Shown here: piece after piece, positions 1 to 9,808 of the stretch
Position numbering within the stretch: position 1 is the stretch's first letter
Layout: every line of letters begins with the position of its first letter
Assembly (NCBI RefSeq): GCF_037113525.1
Contig: NZ_CP146964.1
Coordinates: 204,329-242,710 of the forward strand
DNA length: 38,382 nucleotides
Source: Butyrivibrio fibrisolvens
GTDB lineage: Bacteria; Bacillota; Clostridia; Lachnospirales; Lachnospiraceae
Reading direction: 5' to 3'
Translations under genes and position numbers: made by a program
The notes under the pieces: generated by a model
What the model was told of the DNA's origin: nothing
Database searches by the model: none
The model's input: only the letters and a program-made list of their open reading frames with translations

Positions 1-260
1 CCTGAGCAAAAATTTATAAATGGAATTTCTCTTGCTACCAAATCATAGTCTCTTTTTATAAGAGAAAAAATTTTATGTATCATTTTCATTGGAATTGAAT
101 CCAAGACAATATATTTTAGATTCTGAATGCCTGTAAAACTATCTCTATATTTTTTTAATCCAAACATCACAAACTTCGTATTTGGATATCTTTTGCAGAT
201 AATACTAATAAACAGGTCATCTCCAAAATTATTATTTACGAATGCGCGTAGCAGAACCAT
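1..260 (-). CDS. Polysaccharide pyruvyl-transferase-like protein, N-terminal part only
   Basis: Partial gene that runs off the left edge; 86 codons are visible. Translating the minus strand from the ATG at 260 gives MVLLRAFVNNNFGDD and continues with a TKFVMFGL stretch. The NNFGDDL motif directly after the first beta strand is the usual opening of the polysaccharide pyruvyl transferase family (CsaB/WcaK type), which adds ketal pyruvate to sugars of surface polymers. The ribosome site GGGGGAAG lies about 4 bases before the ATG and fixes the start. It is the last visible gene of the capsule operon, 41 bases after the preceding glycosyltransferase. The catalytic C-terminal half is outside the window, so the family call rests on the N-terminus alone. 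Confidence 0.7.
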   Translation of the reverse strand, partial: MVLLRAFVNNNFGDDLFISIICKRYPNTKFVMFGLKKYRDSFTGIQNLKYIVLDSIPMKMIHKIFSLIKRDYDLVAREIPFINFCS

Positions 261-301
261 TCTTCCCCCATAAATTTTCAAAATTATTGATTTGGCATAT
301 T

Positions 302-1315
302 CTATTTTCTAAATAGAATATTTTTAGCATGATATAAAAAGAAATAGCATCTAAATCTTAATAGTACAACCATTACTTTCTGTCGTGGTCTTAAAAGCTT
401 GTTATCTAGTTCCAACAATATTGGTTTAAATGTGTCATCACCTATCATTTCTTTCAATTCTTTTTTGAATGAAATATACCCGCCTGATTCATAGGCATTT
501 CTGAGCGTTACATATACCGAAAAAAATCCAGAAGCAGAAACTCTTTTCTGAATCCGACTGTCCATATTATCATTAAAAAAATCAACTATTCTCAAATGTC
601 TGTTTTTGCATAATTGCCAGATATTCTTTCGATAAGCATGCGTAAAAGATGTCTCATTTACACGATAATAAACCAACTTATCCGGTATAAAAACAGCTTT
701 ATTTATCTTCTTACTTATATAAAGATGAAAAAGATCATCCTCTGGGAAAAAGTCTCTTTCTGAAGGAAAACAATCACAAGAAATCAATGACCTTCTATAC
801 ATTTTTCCCCAAATATATCCAGGATAATTTTTGTATCCATCTGCATATATCTTTCCAATAATCGGCAACAGATATTCATCAAGTATCTGTTGTTTATCAA
901 TTACAAGACTCGGAAATTCATAGGTATTTGTTATAACATTACCATTATCATATTGAAAATGGCTGCAAGAACATACATCAGAACCAGTCTCTATCATTTT
1001 TTCAATCATCACTTTAACAAAATCATCAGCCAAAAAATCATCGCTATCTACAAAGCAGATATATTCTGACGTTGCAAGTTCATAACCATCTTTTCTTGCA
1101 GAAGAAACACCTTGATTTGCCTTATGAATAACTTTTATCCTGCTATCTTTCTTTGCAAATTCATCACATATTCTAGGACTATTATCTGTAGAACCATCAT
1201 CAACTAATATGCACTCAAAATTTGAGTAGGTTTGCCTCACAATACTTTCTATACATTGTCCTAAGTACTTTTCCTGATTATATACTGGGACGATTATTGA
1301 CACAGAAGCTCCCAT
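302..1315 (-). CDS. GT2-family glycosyltransferase (337 aa)
   Basis: GT-A fold glycosyltransferase of family 2, probably adding one sugar to the lipid-linked repeat unit on the cytoplasmic face. The N-terminal nucleotide-binding part shows SIIVPVYNQ (6-14) and VDDGSTD (38-44). The metal-binding DxD is in FVDSDD (88-93), and a later acidic site is in FFPEDDLFHL. The remaining ~230 residues are the variable acceptor domain and do not reveal the sugar. A GGGGAGAG ribosome site precedes the ATG. It lies 42 bases downstream of the next GT2 in the operon. Donor and acceptor cannot be read from the sequence. Confidence 0.9.
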   Translation of the reverse strand: MGASVSIIVPVYNQEKYLGQCIESIVRQTYSNFECILVDDGSTDNSPRICDEFAKKDSRIKVIHKANQGVSSARKDGYELATSEYICFVDSDDFLADDFVKVMIEKMIETGSDVCSCSHFQYDNGNVITNTYEFPSLVIDKQQILDEYLLPIIGKIYADGYKNYPGYIWGKMYRRSLISCDCFPSERDFFPEDDLFHLYISKKINKAVFIPDKLVYYRVNETSFTHAYRKNIWQLCKNRHLRIVDFFNDNMDSRIQKRVSASGFFSVYVTLRNAYESGGYISFKKELKEMIGDDTFKPILLELDNKLLRPRQKVMVVLLRFRCYFFLYHAKNILFRK

Positions 1316-1357
1316 AAAATCTCTCCCCTTATCTTATCTAATCGAATCGTAATTACA

Positions 1358-2317
1358 TTAAAAATTTTTTTTCAGATATGCTATATAATACATTTTTATC
1401 AGTTTTTTCACCGGGTAATATTTCGAGATCTTTAGATACTTAATCTTGTCTCTGAGCATTCTAATATATGGTTTTATCAACTCCTGATAATCATCGATAC
1501 CTTCTTTTTTCATCTGTTCTATATTTCTCCAAAGGAAATATAAATATCCATCTACTGCAATATCAAATAACCTTTGGTTTCCTAGCTCTTTATAAAAATC
1601 TATTCTGTCTATAACCGCTCCCATAGAATCGTCCAGTTCTTTTACGGTAAAACTGCTATTAGTAATGGAATCTGCTCGTTTTCGATAATAGTACAATACA
1701 TCTGGTATTAAGATTGCCTGTTTTGCTTCGTGAAGGAGACGGTGATACACATATGCATCTTCATGAATCTTCCCGGAAGGATATTTTATTTTATCAACTA
1801 GTGATTTTTTATATATTTTATTGATAGGAATAACAAGCTTTACTGTATTTTCAGCAGAAAAGGCTTCGTCTTCCATCTCTTTTTCTGTGATTACTATTTT
1901 GGCATTTTGCTTAGCTACGATATCACTTGGAATAGTTTCTCCATCTTTAAACAAGATGTAATTACACATAACTATTCCAGCACCTTCTTTAATTGCTGTT
2001 TCATACAATACTTGTATGTATGTCGGATTCACAATATCATCGGAATCAACAAAGCATATATGCTCACCTTTAGCTCGGCTTATGCCTAAATTCCTTACGT
2101 CAGCAACTCCACTGTTTTCTTTATGTATAACTACGATTCTGGAATCTTTCAAAGCATACTCATCGCATACTTCTCCACTCCCATCCGTAGAACCGTCGTC
2201 AATAAGTATCAATTCAAAATTGCTATAGGTTTGTGAAAGAATACTGTCAAGACATTCCGGAAGGTATTTCTTAACATTAAAAACAGGGACTATTACTGAG
2301 ACTTGCACGCTATTCAT
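1358..2317 (-). CDS. GT2-family glycosyltransferase (319 aa)
   Basis: Family 2 glycosyltransferase with SVIVPVFN (7-14), LIDDGSTDGS (38-47) and the DxD in FVDSDD (89-94). A catalytic-base candidate is in KIHEDAYVYHRLL. Its start overlaps the stop of the upstream GT2 by 8 bases, so the two are probably translationally coupled. The C-terminal region ends with several Lys and Tyr residues (KKLIKMYYIAYLKKNF), which may help it bind the membrane surface. It is one of eight GT2 paralogues in this operon and shares the phrase CDEYAxKDSRIVVIHKEN with the gene at 6735-7724, which suggests duplication within the cluster. Confidence 0.9.
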   Translation of the reverse strand: MNSVQVSVIVPVFNVKKYLPECLDSILSQTYSNFELILIDDGSTDGSGEVCDEYALKDSRIVVIHKENSGVADVRNLGISRAKGEHICFVDSDDIVNPTYIQVLYETAIKEGAGIVMCNYILFKDGETIPSDIVAKQNAKIVITEKEMEDEAFSAENTVKLVIPINKIYKKSLVDKIKYPSGKIHEDAYVYHRLLHEAKQAILIPDVLYYYRKRADSITNSSFTVKELDDSMGAVIDRIDFYKELGNQRLFDIAVDGYLYFLWRNIEQMKKEGIDDYQELIKPYIRMLRDKIKYLKISKYYPVKKLIKMYYIAYLKKNF

Positions 2318-3326
2318 GCTTTTTTATCCTTTTTAATAAGACCATCTTTAAACTTATATAGTACTTTTGTAAATCCGGGAAAAACCTGTAAATAATGAAT
2401 TTGATCTTCTGATCAATCCCTATATTGTTACATCTGACTGCTTTTAAATATATGTCTTTATATGCCTTTCGCATCTTACTTTTATATTCTTTGCTACCAA
2501 TTACGTCACTTTCTCTTATATTTTTCAAAATGGTATTAGCATATCCTACATATGTCATTTGTAATAATTCTTTTTCATTATGCCGCGTATAAAAATCTAT
2601 CTTTTCTAAAGAAGTTGCTATACCGCAATCACACTTTTCTATGCTGGATGAACCTCTTGTGGCTGAGTTTTGTGAATAGTAATAATAATACAATTTAGCA
2701 TCGGTTATAAGAACCATATCGGCGTTATAAATAGCCTTAAATGTTGTTGCTCCGTCTTCATAATATCTAAGATCTTCAGGAAATCTCACATTATCCCAGA
2801 GTCTTGCATCGAATAGCTTCCCCCACACCATGCTATACATGATTCTGTATTCTTCTTTTAATAATAAATCTTTAGCTGGAATGATCTTATCATGTGACGG
2901 TTTTGTAGTTACTGCTTCAAAAACTGTTTCATTGTATTTTTTAGTAGTGTTGCAAGGCTGGCACCAGACAATATCAGCCTTACTGTCAAACTGTTTATCT
3001 ATTAATATTTGCAGGTAGTCGGGATGAATATAATCGTCTGCATCTACAAAGCAAATAAAACTGTTCTTATCCTGGTTTTCCACATAACTAAGCGCCTTAT
3101 TTCTTGAACTTGCTGCACCTGCGTTAATTTCTGATGAAATACAGATTACTCTGCTATCTGTAGCTGAATAATGCCTGATAATGTCTAAAGTATTGTCTGT
3201 AGATGCATCATCAACAACTATAACAGATAAATTCTGATAAGACTGCTTCAATATACTATCCAGGCACCCACCTATATATTTATTCGCATTGTATGCAGGA
3301 ACTATTACATAAACCCTTTTTCTCAT
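2310..3326 (-). CDS. GT2-family glycosyltransferase (338 aa)
   Basis: Family 2 glycosyltransferase. The N-terminus shows YVIVPAYNA (6-14), VVDDASTD (37-44, with Ala in place of the usual Gly) and the DxD in FVDADDY (93-99). RYYEDGATTF carries the second acidic pair. The product is probably a cytoplasmic, membrane-associated enzyme of repeat-unit assembly. It sits 3 bases after the flippase gene and overlaps the following GT2 by 8 bases. The sugar specificity is unknown. Confidence 0.9.
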   Translation of the reverse strand: MRKRVYVIVPAYNANKYIGGCLDSILKQSYQNLSVIVVDDASTDNTLDIIRHYSATDSRVICISSEINAGAASSRNKALSYVENQDKNSFICFVDADDYIHPDYLQILIDKQFDSKADIVWCQPCNTTKKYNETVFEAVTTKPSHDKIIPAKDLLLKEEYRIMYSMVWGKLFDARLWDNVRFPEDLRYYEDGATTFKAIYNADMVLITDAKLYYYYYSQNSATRGSSSIEKCDCGIATSLEKIDFYTRHNEKELLQMTYVGYANTILKNIRESDVIGSKEYKSKMRKAYKDIYLKAVRCNNIGIDQKIKFIIYRFFPDLQKYYISLKMVLLKRIKKHE

Positions 3327-3329
3327 TAA

Positions 3330-4868
3330 TTAAAACCTTCTTTTACGATGAACAATTTTAGTTATTTTGAGAATCAATTTTAAAAAATATTCATATTCCT
3401 CTGTCTTATGGAAAATAGCGTAGTTCATAAGATTGGGCACTATCACACACATAAACATCTTACAAACAAATAGCAAATATATATTTGATACGGGAATATT
3501 TATACATATAAAGTATGTTAACAATTCCTCGGCTACAAATAAAGTAAAGCATTCAAGTATAAGTAATAAATATTTTCCACTACCCATAAAGAAATATTCA
3601 TTAAACAAAAGTTTGGCCTTCAAGATCATTTGTACTGACTGTGAAATAATAGTTCCAAGAATAACACCGACAAGTCCTAAGTATTGAACCAGGATCAATG
3701 AAACCACTATATTCATTACCATACCAATAAATGATATATATTTATCTTTTTCAAATAAGCCAGCGCTGGTAAGCGTTATCCATAAAGGCGACTTAATGAA
3801 CTGAAAAAATGCATTAAACATTACGATAAATACTGTAACAACAGGCAATGTCATGTCTTCATTCTTGGACCACACTATAGAAATAAAATCACTGGACAAA
3901 CAAAATAAGGCTGTCGTTGCAAATGAGGCAACAAAAAGTGTGATAAGCGTTAGCTTTTTAAGAATATTATACACATATTCTTTTCCTTCAGAAGCAATAG
4001 CATTACCTATACTGGCCTGCGCAGAATATAGCGCCCCAGATATAAATGTCGATATATAATTGACCAATGTATTATAATTAGACATAAAACCGACAGAAAT
4101 AACGTTTACAAAAGATGAAATTATAAGATTATCTGTAGATGTAAGTACTGTAGTTGATACTTTTCCCAGAAAGATATTCTGTACATCCTTTAGTATTTTT
4201 CTTGTTTCCTGTTTTTCAAGAGATGACTTGGTATCTTCAAGAACAGGATAAGCTTTTTTCACATGCAGGGTTTTGATTAAGTTGAATCCCAGCGTTAATA
4301 CAATTTCTGCAACAATATATGCAACAAAACTTCTGGTGATCGCCAGCGCAACTATCTTGGCAATGGGTGTGACTATATTATTGATCATAGTGATGTGTCC
4401 AATAATATATCCTCTTTGATCTGCTGTAGCCAACGTAAAGTTATATGAATATAAATATGTTATTGCAGTTTTAATAAGGAACAGAACATATATTCCCGTG
4501 ATATATTTGATGTCAAATGTCGTGTCTTTGATTATATATCGTAAAAAGGGGACAAGGCACATTCCTACTACAAAAATAAAAATTGCTACCATTCTATAAA
4601 TCCATTTATAGAAATTCATTATTGCAGCAATTTTTTTCTCATCTTTTTCTCTAAGAGGCTTATACAGATTGAAAGTTACTGCCGAACCAAATCCCAGTTC
4701 TGAAAGAGACAAAAGAGATAAAATATTCGAAAATAATCCATCTATACCAAGGTATTCTGAATTTAATATATAAATAAAAATAGTTCTTGATATAAATCCA
4801 ATTGCTATAGTTATTACTGTATTTATTGTTGTCCAAATACTATTCTTAATAACATTTTCACTACGCAT
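3330..4868 (-). CDS. Wzx-type polysaccharide flippase (MOP superfamily)
   Basis: A polytopic membrane protein of about 512 residues that should move the lipid-linked repeat unit across the membrane. It has 12 or more hydrophobic segments spread over the whole length, and an N-terminus typical of Gram-positive Wzx proteins (IKNSIWTTINTVITIAIGF, then ISRTIFIYILNSEYLGIDG). I place the start at the ATG whose A is the last base of the upstream GT2 stop (TGATG). A GTG one codon earlier is possible and would give 513 residues. The position among GT genes and downstream of a Wzy-like gene supports a Wzx/Wzy-dependent pathway. Family assignment is firm; the transported polymer is unknown. Confidence 0.88.
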   Translation of the reverse strand: MRSENVIKNSIWTTINTVITIAIGFISRTIFIYILNSEYLGIDGLFSNILSLLSLSELGFGSAVTFNLYKPLREKDEKKIAAIMNFYKWIYRMVAIFIFVVGMCLVPFLRYIIKDTTFDIKYITGIYVLFLIKTAITYLYSYNFTLATADQRGYIIGHITMINNIVTPIAKIVALAITRSFVAYIVAEIVLTLGFNLIKTLHVKKAYPVLEDTKSSLEKQETRKILKDVQNIFLGKVSTTVLTSTDNLIISSFVNVISVGFMSNYNTLVNYISTFISGALYSAQASIGNAIASEGKEYVYNILKKLTLITLFVASFATTALFCLSSDFISIVWSKNEDMTLPVVTVFIVMFNAFFQFIKSPLWITLTSAGLFEKDKYISFIGMVMNIVVSLILVQYLGLVGVILGTIISQSVQMILKAKLLFNEYFFMGSGKYLLLILECFTLFVAEELLTYFICINIPVSNIYLLFVCKMFMCVIVPNLMNYAIFHKTEEYEYFLKLILKITKIVHRKRRF

Positions 4869-5707
4869 CACTTAACAAACCTTTTAATAATATGTTTTTT
4901 AATTCTATAATATTGATACAAAAAGTAGTTATATTCCTTTACTGTTTCTATTATTCTCTGCAGCATACCAATATGAGCATCCGGATCTTTTCTATAATCT
5001 TCATAATATTTCTTATATACTATCTTGTATCCTGTCCATGCCTTCTTGGGGCTTTTTGTAATTTGCTCCATACCATGCTGTATATAATGGAACAGCACCT
5101 TTTTTACTCCGTAAATCCTGTAATTCTTACTGATTCTGAGCCACATCTCATAGTCCTGTCTTGCCGGAAGGCTTTCATCAAAACCTCCAAGCTTAACTAA
5201 GGCACTTTTTCTCATAAGACCCTGAGATGTACTTCCGATATAGTCATATTTGAGCTGGTCATGAAATGTAATCTCATCCTTATATAACCTTGTTGTGTAG
5301 TACTCACTTACTGTCGGAGGCTCCGTAGATATATCAACAACATCTCCCAGACAATAAACCATAGCTACGTTTTCATCAGCATCTTTAAATCTGGCAAGCT
5401 GCATTTCAAGCTTCTCAGGTTCCCATGTATCATCATCATCAAGAAAAGCCACATACTCGCCTTGAGCATTAGTTATACCAAGATTTCTGGCAGCGCATGC
5501 CCCTTTATTTCCATCCTGTTTGATGTATTTTATTCTGTCTCTTCCAGAAAATGCTTCTGCAATTAACTTACTTTCTTCACTATTATTCTTATTATCATCT
5601 ACTATCAGTATTTCAAGATCCTGATATGTCTGATCAAGAACACTTTGTACAGCTTTTTCCACGGCTTCCGGTGGTCTTTTATATGTTGTTATTACTACTG
5701 AAACCAT
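4868..5707 (-). CDS. GT2-family glycosyltransferase (279 aa, short type)
   Basis: Shorter GT2 of a different subgroup from its neighbours. It shows SVVITTYKRP (3-12), LIVDDNKNNS (34-43, not the DGSTD version) and FLDDDDTW (88-95). A downstream GGFDESLPARQDYEMWLRIS block carries the ED/QDY catalytic region seen in capsule transferases of the EpsE/WcaA kind. It is followed without a gap by the flippase gene (TGATG overlap). The enzyme probably adds one residue of the repeat unit; which one is not visible. Confidence 0.9.
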   Translation of the reverse strand: MVSVVITTYKRPPEAVEKAVQSVLDQTYQDLEILIVDDNKNNSEESKLIAEAFSGRDRIKYIKQDGNKGACAARNLGITNAQGEYVAFLDDDDTWEPEKLEMQLARFKDADENVAMVYCLGDVVDISTEPPTVSEYYTTRLYKDEITFHDQLKYDYIGSTSQGLMRKSALVKLGGFDESLPARQDYEMWLRISKNYRIYGVKKVLFHYIQHGMEQITKSPKKAWTGYKIVYKKYYEDYRKDPDAHIGMLQRIIETVKEYNYFLYQYYRIKKHIIKRFVK

Positions 5708-5734
5708 TTATGTCCCCTATCTTTTTTCTGATTA

Positions 5735-6730
5735 TCATTTTTTTACATAATAATATCTTGATAAAAAATAGTATTTTATACCTTTTACAAAACCCATAAC
5801 CTCTATAAACAATAAAGGTTTTCTTCGTGCCTCTATCAATCTGCTACTATTAAAATCGTAATCCTCTATCTTGTTAAGCTCTTTGCCAGCATCCTTTAAT
5901 GACATGTTCATTAGTTCATGATATAAGAGCTTTATATGTATCACACTAAAGTTACTGATCATATATCGATAATTTATGGAATCAAGATATTCATAAAGAC
6001 ATTTGCTAAGTCTGTTATATTGATTAACTCTTACTATTCCTCTGTCAGGTCCCATAGAAGAATCTGACCTATATAAGTAATAATAAAGTCTTTCATTAGT
6101 TACTTTAAGCTTGTTTATGTGCATCAGATAAAACAGATTAAAGCATACATCTTCTGCAATTACAGGCTTAAACACAGGAAATCTGATATTTCTGTTTTTT
6201 ATAATATCCGCCCTATATAATCTATTCCATACCTCAAAACCACAACCATAGTTTAGGAAATTGTTAGAAATAAATTTCAGTCTTTCTTTATCGGAGCCTA
6301 TTTTATAATCACCTTCAAGAAAGTCTCTTTCTTTTTGATTAGTTCTTCCACCATCTTTTCTTACATAGGAATGATAATAATTGAAAACATATAAATCGTT
6401 GTCTTCTATCCCACGAACTGCAGTTTCAATTAGTTTCAAATCCATAAGGTCATCACTGTCTGCAAAATAAATATATTTTCCAGAAGCTACCTCTATTCCT
6501 TTGTTACGAGTATCTCCCTGCCCTGAATTTGGTTTATCTATAACTATTATTCGATGGTCTTTGGCACTATATTCATTACAAATAAATAAACTGTTGTCCG
6601 TTGAACCGTCATTTAAAAGAATGAGCTCAAGATTCTTATATGTTTGATTCAGTATACATTCAATTGTATTGCTCAAGTACTTTGAAGCATTATAGATTGG
6701 TATGATTACACTTACCAGATCTTCTTTCAT
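5735..6730 (-). CDS. GT2-family glycosyltransferase (331 aa)
   Basis: Family 2 enzyme with SVIIPIYNA (7-15), LLNDGSTDNS (38-47) and FADSDD (89-94). The first Asp of the usual VDDGSTD is Asn here (LNDGSTD), which is seen in some active relatives. The acidic site near the acceptor domain is IAEDVCFNL. The C-terminus is rich in aromatic and basic residues (KYYFLSRYYYVKK), compatible with peripheral membrane contact. It lies 4 bases downstream of the next GT2 and 27 bases before the 279-residue GT2. Confidence 0.88.
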   Translation of the reverse strand: MKEDLVSVIIPIYNASKYLSNTIECILNQTYKNLELILLNDGSTDNSLFICNEYSAKDHRIIVIDKPNSGQGDTRNKGIEVASGKYIYFADSDDLMDLKLIETAVRGIEDNDLYVFNYYHSYVRKDGGRTNQKERDFLEGDYKIGSDKERLKFISNNFLNYGCGFEVWNRLYRADIIKNRNIRFPVFKPVIAEDVCFNLFYLMHINKLKVTNERLYYYLYRSDSSMGPDRGIVRVNQYNRLSKCLYEYLDSINYRYMISNFSVIHIKLLYHELMNMSLKDAGKELNKIEDYDFNSSRLIEARRKPLLFIEVMGFVKGIKYYFLSRYYYVKK

Positions 6731-6734
6731 CGTA

Positions 6735-7724
6735 TTAATTCCTTTTTGTCATTCTCCATATCCTGTAATACAGGCCTGCATTAAGCTTATATAAAACAAT
6801 CTCAAATCTCTCTCGTGCACTAAAGCCTTTAGATGCCTTTTCATAACTATTTACAGCACTTAAGAATTCTTTTCTGTAACATTTCTTTATCCCGCCATCA
6901 TCACTGACTGAACGAGCACAGTTTAAATTGAAATAGCACATCATATGAAGGCAGTGCATAACGCCTTTGCGCCAAAGAGCTTCTTCATTATTATCTCTAT
7001 AAAAATCTATTCGTTGAAGGTAAGCTGCTACAACCTTGGAATCCCTATGTCCATTCATGACACCAATTATGCTGTCTTTTCGTTGAAGGTAATAATATAA
7101 TGGAAGATCCACAAAACAGATATTAGAGCATTTATAAAGAGCTTTATATGTTGTAAATTCATCTTCGAATATTTTTCCCTTTGGATATCGAAGCTCTGTA
7201 AACAATTCTTTTTTATAAAGCTTATTCCAAGCGACAGTCAGTTCAAGTTTTTTATCTCCGCTATAATAGCGGTTCTGAGCTTTATGCCCGTCCATTATAT
7301 CTACTTGATGATCTGTCCCAAAAGATACATCTGTTTCATCCGGTTCTCCATCATAAACATACTTGTAAGAACACATGCTTACATCTGAATCCGTTTGAAG
7401 TAGTGTATCCATCAATATTTTGAACATATCCCTATGAATATAATCATCAGAATCTACAAATGCCAGATATTCGCCTTTTGCCGCTTCTATTCCTTTATTT
7501 CTGGCATCAGAAAGGCCGCCGTTTTCTTTATGGATGACCACTATCCTGGAATCTTTCTTGGCATATTCATCACATATTGAAGCGCATGCATCTCCGGAGC
7601 CATCATCTACAAGAATGATCTCAAGATTTTTATATGTCTGTCCTATTATGCTGTCTATGCATCTATGAAGATATTTTTCAACATGATAGATTGGAACTAT
7701 CACAGTTATCAGTGGATTATTCAA
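6735..7724 (-). CDS. GT2-family glycosyltransferase (329 aa)
   Basis: Family 2 enzyme with ITVIVPIYHVEKYL near the N-terminus, LVDDGSGD (37-44) and the DxD in FVDSDDY (about 89-95). KIFEDEFTTYKALY supplies the later acidic motif. It closely resembles the GT2 at 1358-2317 in the first 100 residues. It follows the GT14 gene after 21 bases and precedes another GT2 after 4 bases, so it is co-transcribed with both. The transferred sugar cannot be told. Confidence 0.9.
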   Translation of the reverse strand: MNNPLITVIVPIYHVEKYLHRCIDSIIGQTYKNLEIILVDDGSGDACASICDEYAKKDSRIVVIHKENGGLSDARNKGIEAAKGEYLAFVDSDDYIHRDMFKILMDTLLQTDSDVSMCSYKYVYDGEPDETDVSFGTDHQVDIMDGHKAQNRYYSGDKKLELTVAWNKLYKKELFTELRYPKGKIFEDEFTTYKALYKCSNICFVDLPLYYYLQRKDSIIGVMNGHRDSKVVAAYLQRIDFYRDNNEEALWRKGVMHCLHMMCYFNLNCARSVSDDGGIKKCYRKEFLSAVNSYEKASKGFSARERFEIVLYKLNAGLYYRIWRMTKRN

Positions 7725-7745
7725 ATTATATCCCGTCCTTATTAT

Positions 7746-8660
7746 TTACTTATCAAGCTCGTCTAATAAATCTTTAGAAATATCACTTCTTACTTTTCTG
7801 CAAAAAAGATCCGGTACACTTTTTAGTTTCTGATAATCTGCCTTAGTCAGTACGGTTACTTCCCTGGGGAATTCGAAGTATGTCAGGTTTCTCCAATTAA
7901 CAAGCCATCTGGCTTCCGGTTCATCATACTTATAACATCTGGTCTTGAACCTCGAATTATGCACTACTGTATGAAAATATTCTTCATCAGGAAACTGCAT
8001 AATCTTCATTTTATGATTAAACCGTGGATGAGATCTTTCAAAATCATCAATATATCTGGCACATTCATCAGTAACAGCCCACTGTGCACATCCATAATAT
8101 ATGTCATAATCGCTGTCATGTTCATGAATAGTACCATTAAAGCCAATCGTAGTAACACTCATGACTATTGATGCTATAGTATTAAGAAGTTTTTTGGGAT
8201 TTTTATTGGACGCTCTTCCATATGGATTATCTTTCATATAAAAAAGCTTATATTTTCTAGAAAACTCCCAGTCCTTAGTCCCTGCGATAGGACAGCCCCT
8301 TATAAACTCTTTCCCCTTATTACTTTCAAAAAATTGCTTAATTTCAACATTAGTCTTGATCGGATAATCAAGATTTTGCATCATCACATAATAGTCATAA
8401 CTTTTATCACTGTTTAGTGCTGTACGAATCAATTCAAAGCTGGCATGAATAGCATTATATCCACCCCAATAAACCTTATGTCTGTTTGGTGTAAAATAAA
8501 CACCTCTTATATCTTTTAAAGCTTTTTTGAAAGGTTCAATATCTTGTTTTGCATCTACGTGCACATACATATCAAAATCCGAATCTGCACAAAGTCTTCT
8601 TGCACACCTTGCAACAAGCTCGGGATCTGTATGGCACAAATTCAAGAAAGCAATTTTCAT
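7746..8660 (-). CDS. GT14-family (core-2/I-branching type) glycosyltransferase
   Basis: A 304-residue protein without the GT2 signature. The opening KIAFLNLCHTDPELVARCAR, then MYVHVDAKQD and the block VYWGGYNAIHASFELI match the GT14 family (core-2/I-branching N-acetylglucosaminyltransferases and xylosyltransferase relatives). Further support comes from YVMMQNLDYPIKT and FPDEEYFHTVVHNS, positions where GT14 enzymes carry conserved acidic residues. In bacteria such genes are regular members of capsule clusters and probably add a GlcNAc or pentose branch. The ribosome site GGAGTGA lies 5-7 bases before the ATG. It is the only non-GT2 transferase in the visible operon and so is a candidate for making a branch or an unusual linkage. 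Confidence 0.8.
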   Translation of the reverse strand: MKIAFLNLCHTDPELVARCARRLCADSDFDMYVHVDAKQDIEPFKKALKDIRGVYFTPNRHKVYWGGYNAIHASFELIRTALNSDKSYDYYVMMQNLDYPIKTNVEIKQFFESNKGKEFIRGCPIAGTKDWEFSRKYKLFYMKDNPYGRASNKNPKKLLNTIASIVMSVTTIGFNGTIHEHDSDYDIYYGCAQWAVTDECARYIDDFERSHPRFNHKMKIMQFPDEEYFHTVVHNSRFKTRCYKYDEPEARWLVNWRNLTYFEFPREVTVLTKADYQKLKSVPDLFCRKVRSDISKDLLDELDK

Positions 8661-8707
8661 AAATCACTCCAATATATTTATAGATTATGCAAAGTCCAAG
8701 CTATGTT

Positions 8708-9808
8708 TTATCGTTTAAACTTATATCCGACCACATGAAGCATTGTTGTAGCCAAAAATAGTAAGTGAAACCATCTCTTTTTTAAAATAACGAATGGTAT
8801 TCTTTTTACAAGTGAGCCATTTCCTATGGAATATTCACTTATTAGTTTTAAAACTCTTTTATCTTCTACAAAGCTTTTAAATCCTTCGTAGCGCTGTTTT
8901 CTGCTTGCATTTGCATTCTTTCCTGAAAGCTGGAAAGCCATCTCTACTGCAGACATAACTATAGTTCCGGCAAAAGTATATGTAATATCTACTCCAGAGC
9001 GCTTCTTCACTCTTTCAACAAGCTTCTGTCTTGCATCGTTAAGCTTTTTCTTGCCTTCCAGTTTAGAAAAAGGCTCTCTTTCGTATCTGTATATAGCAGA
9101 AGTTGATCTGGTAACCAGATAATAATAACATTTCTGCTGGACATATACTTTCTTACAGCAACTAAGATACTCAGAAATAAAGCAGGTATCCTCTCCTACC
9201 TTTAATGTTTCATCAAACTTAAGATCGTTATCTATGATAATGCTTCTTTTACAAAGCATTCGCCAAAGTGCCGGGTTTTCTACGTATAATGAGCCAGGCA
9301 CTCCGGCGATCCAATTGTTTACGTCTTCATAGGAAAGACCTATAAAAGCAGGCATTACATCTTTGATTACTTCTTCATTCTCATATATATCTTTTGAAAA
9401 TCTTGGAAGTGAAGTCTCATAAATCTTTCCGTCTTCATACCTGTAATAGCCATATATTACTGCATCTGCTGATTGCTGCTTGATTATATCAACAAGTTCA
9501 CTACAGGTATATCTTTCCTGAAAATCATCTCCATCAAAGAAAAAGATATATTCTCCGGTAGAAGCTTTTATACCATCATTTCTGGCGGCAGAAACACCTT
9601 CATTCAGCTTATGGATTACTTTTATAATATTGTTTTTACTTGCATATTCATCAAGTATTTCTGAAGTTCCATCTGTAGAACCATCATCAACAACTATAAT
9701 CTCAAGGCTATCTTTCTCATAGTCCTGATCCAGTACACTTTGAAGACATTTCTCTATATAATCCCTGATATTATATGCAGGAATAATGATACTTACTTTA
9801 GTTTTCAT
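8708..9808 (-). CDS. GT2-family glycosyltransferase (366 aa)
   Basis: The longest GT2 of the cluster. It shows SIIIPAYNI (6-14), VVDDGSTDGT (39-48) and FDGDDF (91-96), with Gly between the metal-binding acids. The later motif is LKVGEDTCFISEYL. The extra length lies in the acceptor domain and in a basic, aromatic C-terminus (ILKKRWFHLLFLATTMLHVV) that could insert into or lie on the membrane. The start overlaps the stop of the Wzy-like gene by 11 bases. It is followed by a 47-base gap before the GT14 gene. Confidence 0.9.
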   Translation of the reverse strand: MKTKVSIIIPAYNIRDYIEKCLQSVLDQDYEKDSLEIIVVDDGSTDGTSEILDEYASKNNIIKVIHKLNEGVSAARNDGIKASTGEYIFFFDGDDFQERYTCSELVDIIKQQSADAVIYGYYRYEDGKIYETSLPRFSKDIYENEEVIKDVMPAFIGLSYEDVNNWIAGVPGSLYVENPALWRMLCKRSIIIDNDLKFDETLKVGEDTCFISEYLSCCKKVYVQQKCYYYLVTRSTSAIYRYEREPFSKLEGKKKLNDARQKLVERVKKRSGVDITYTFAGTIVMSAVEMAFQLSGKNANASRKQRYEGFKSFVEDKRVLKLISEYSIGNGSLVKRIPFVILKKRWFHLLFLATTMLHVVGYKFKR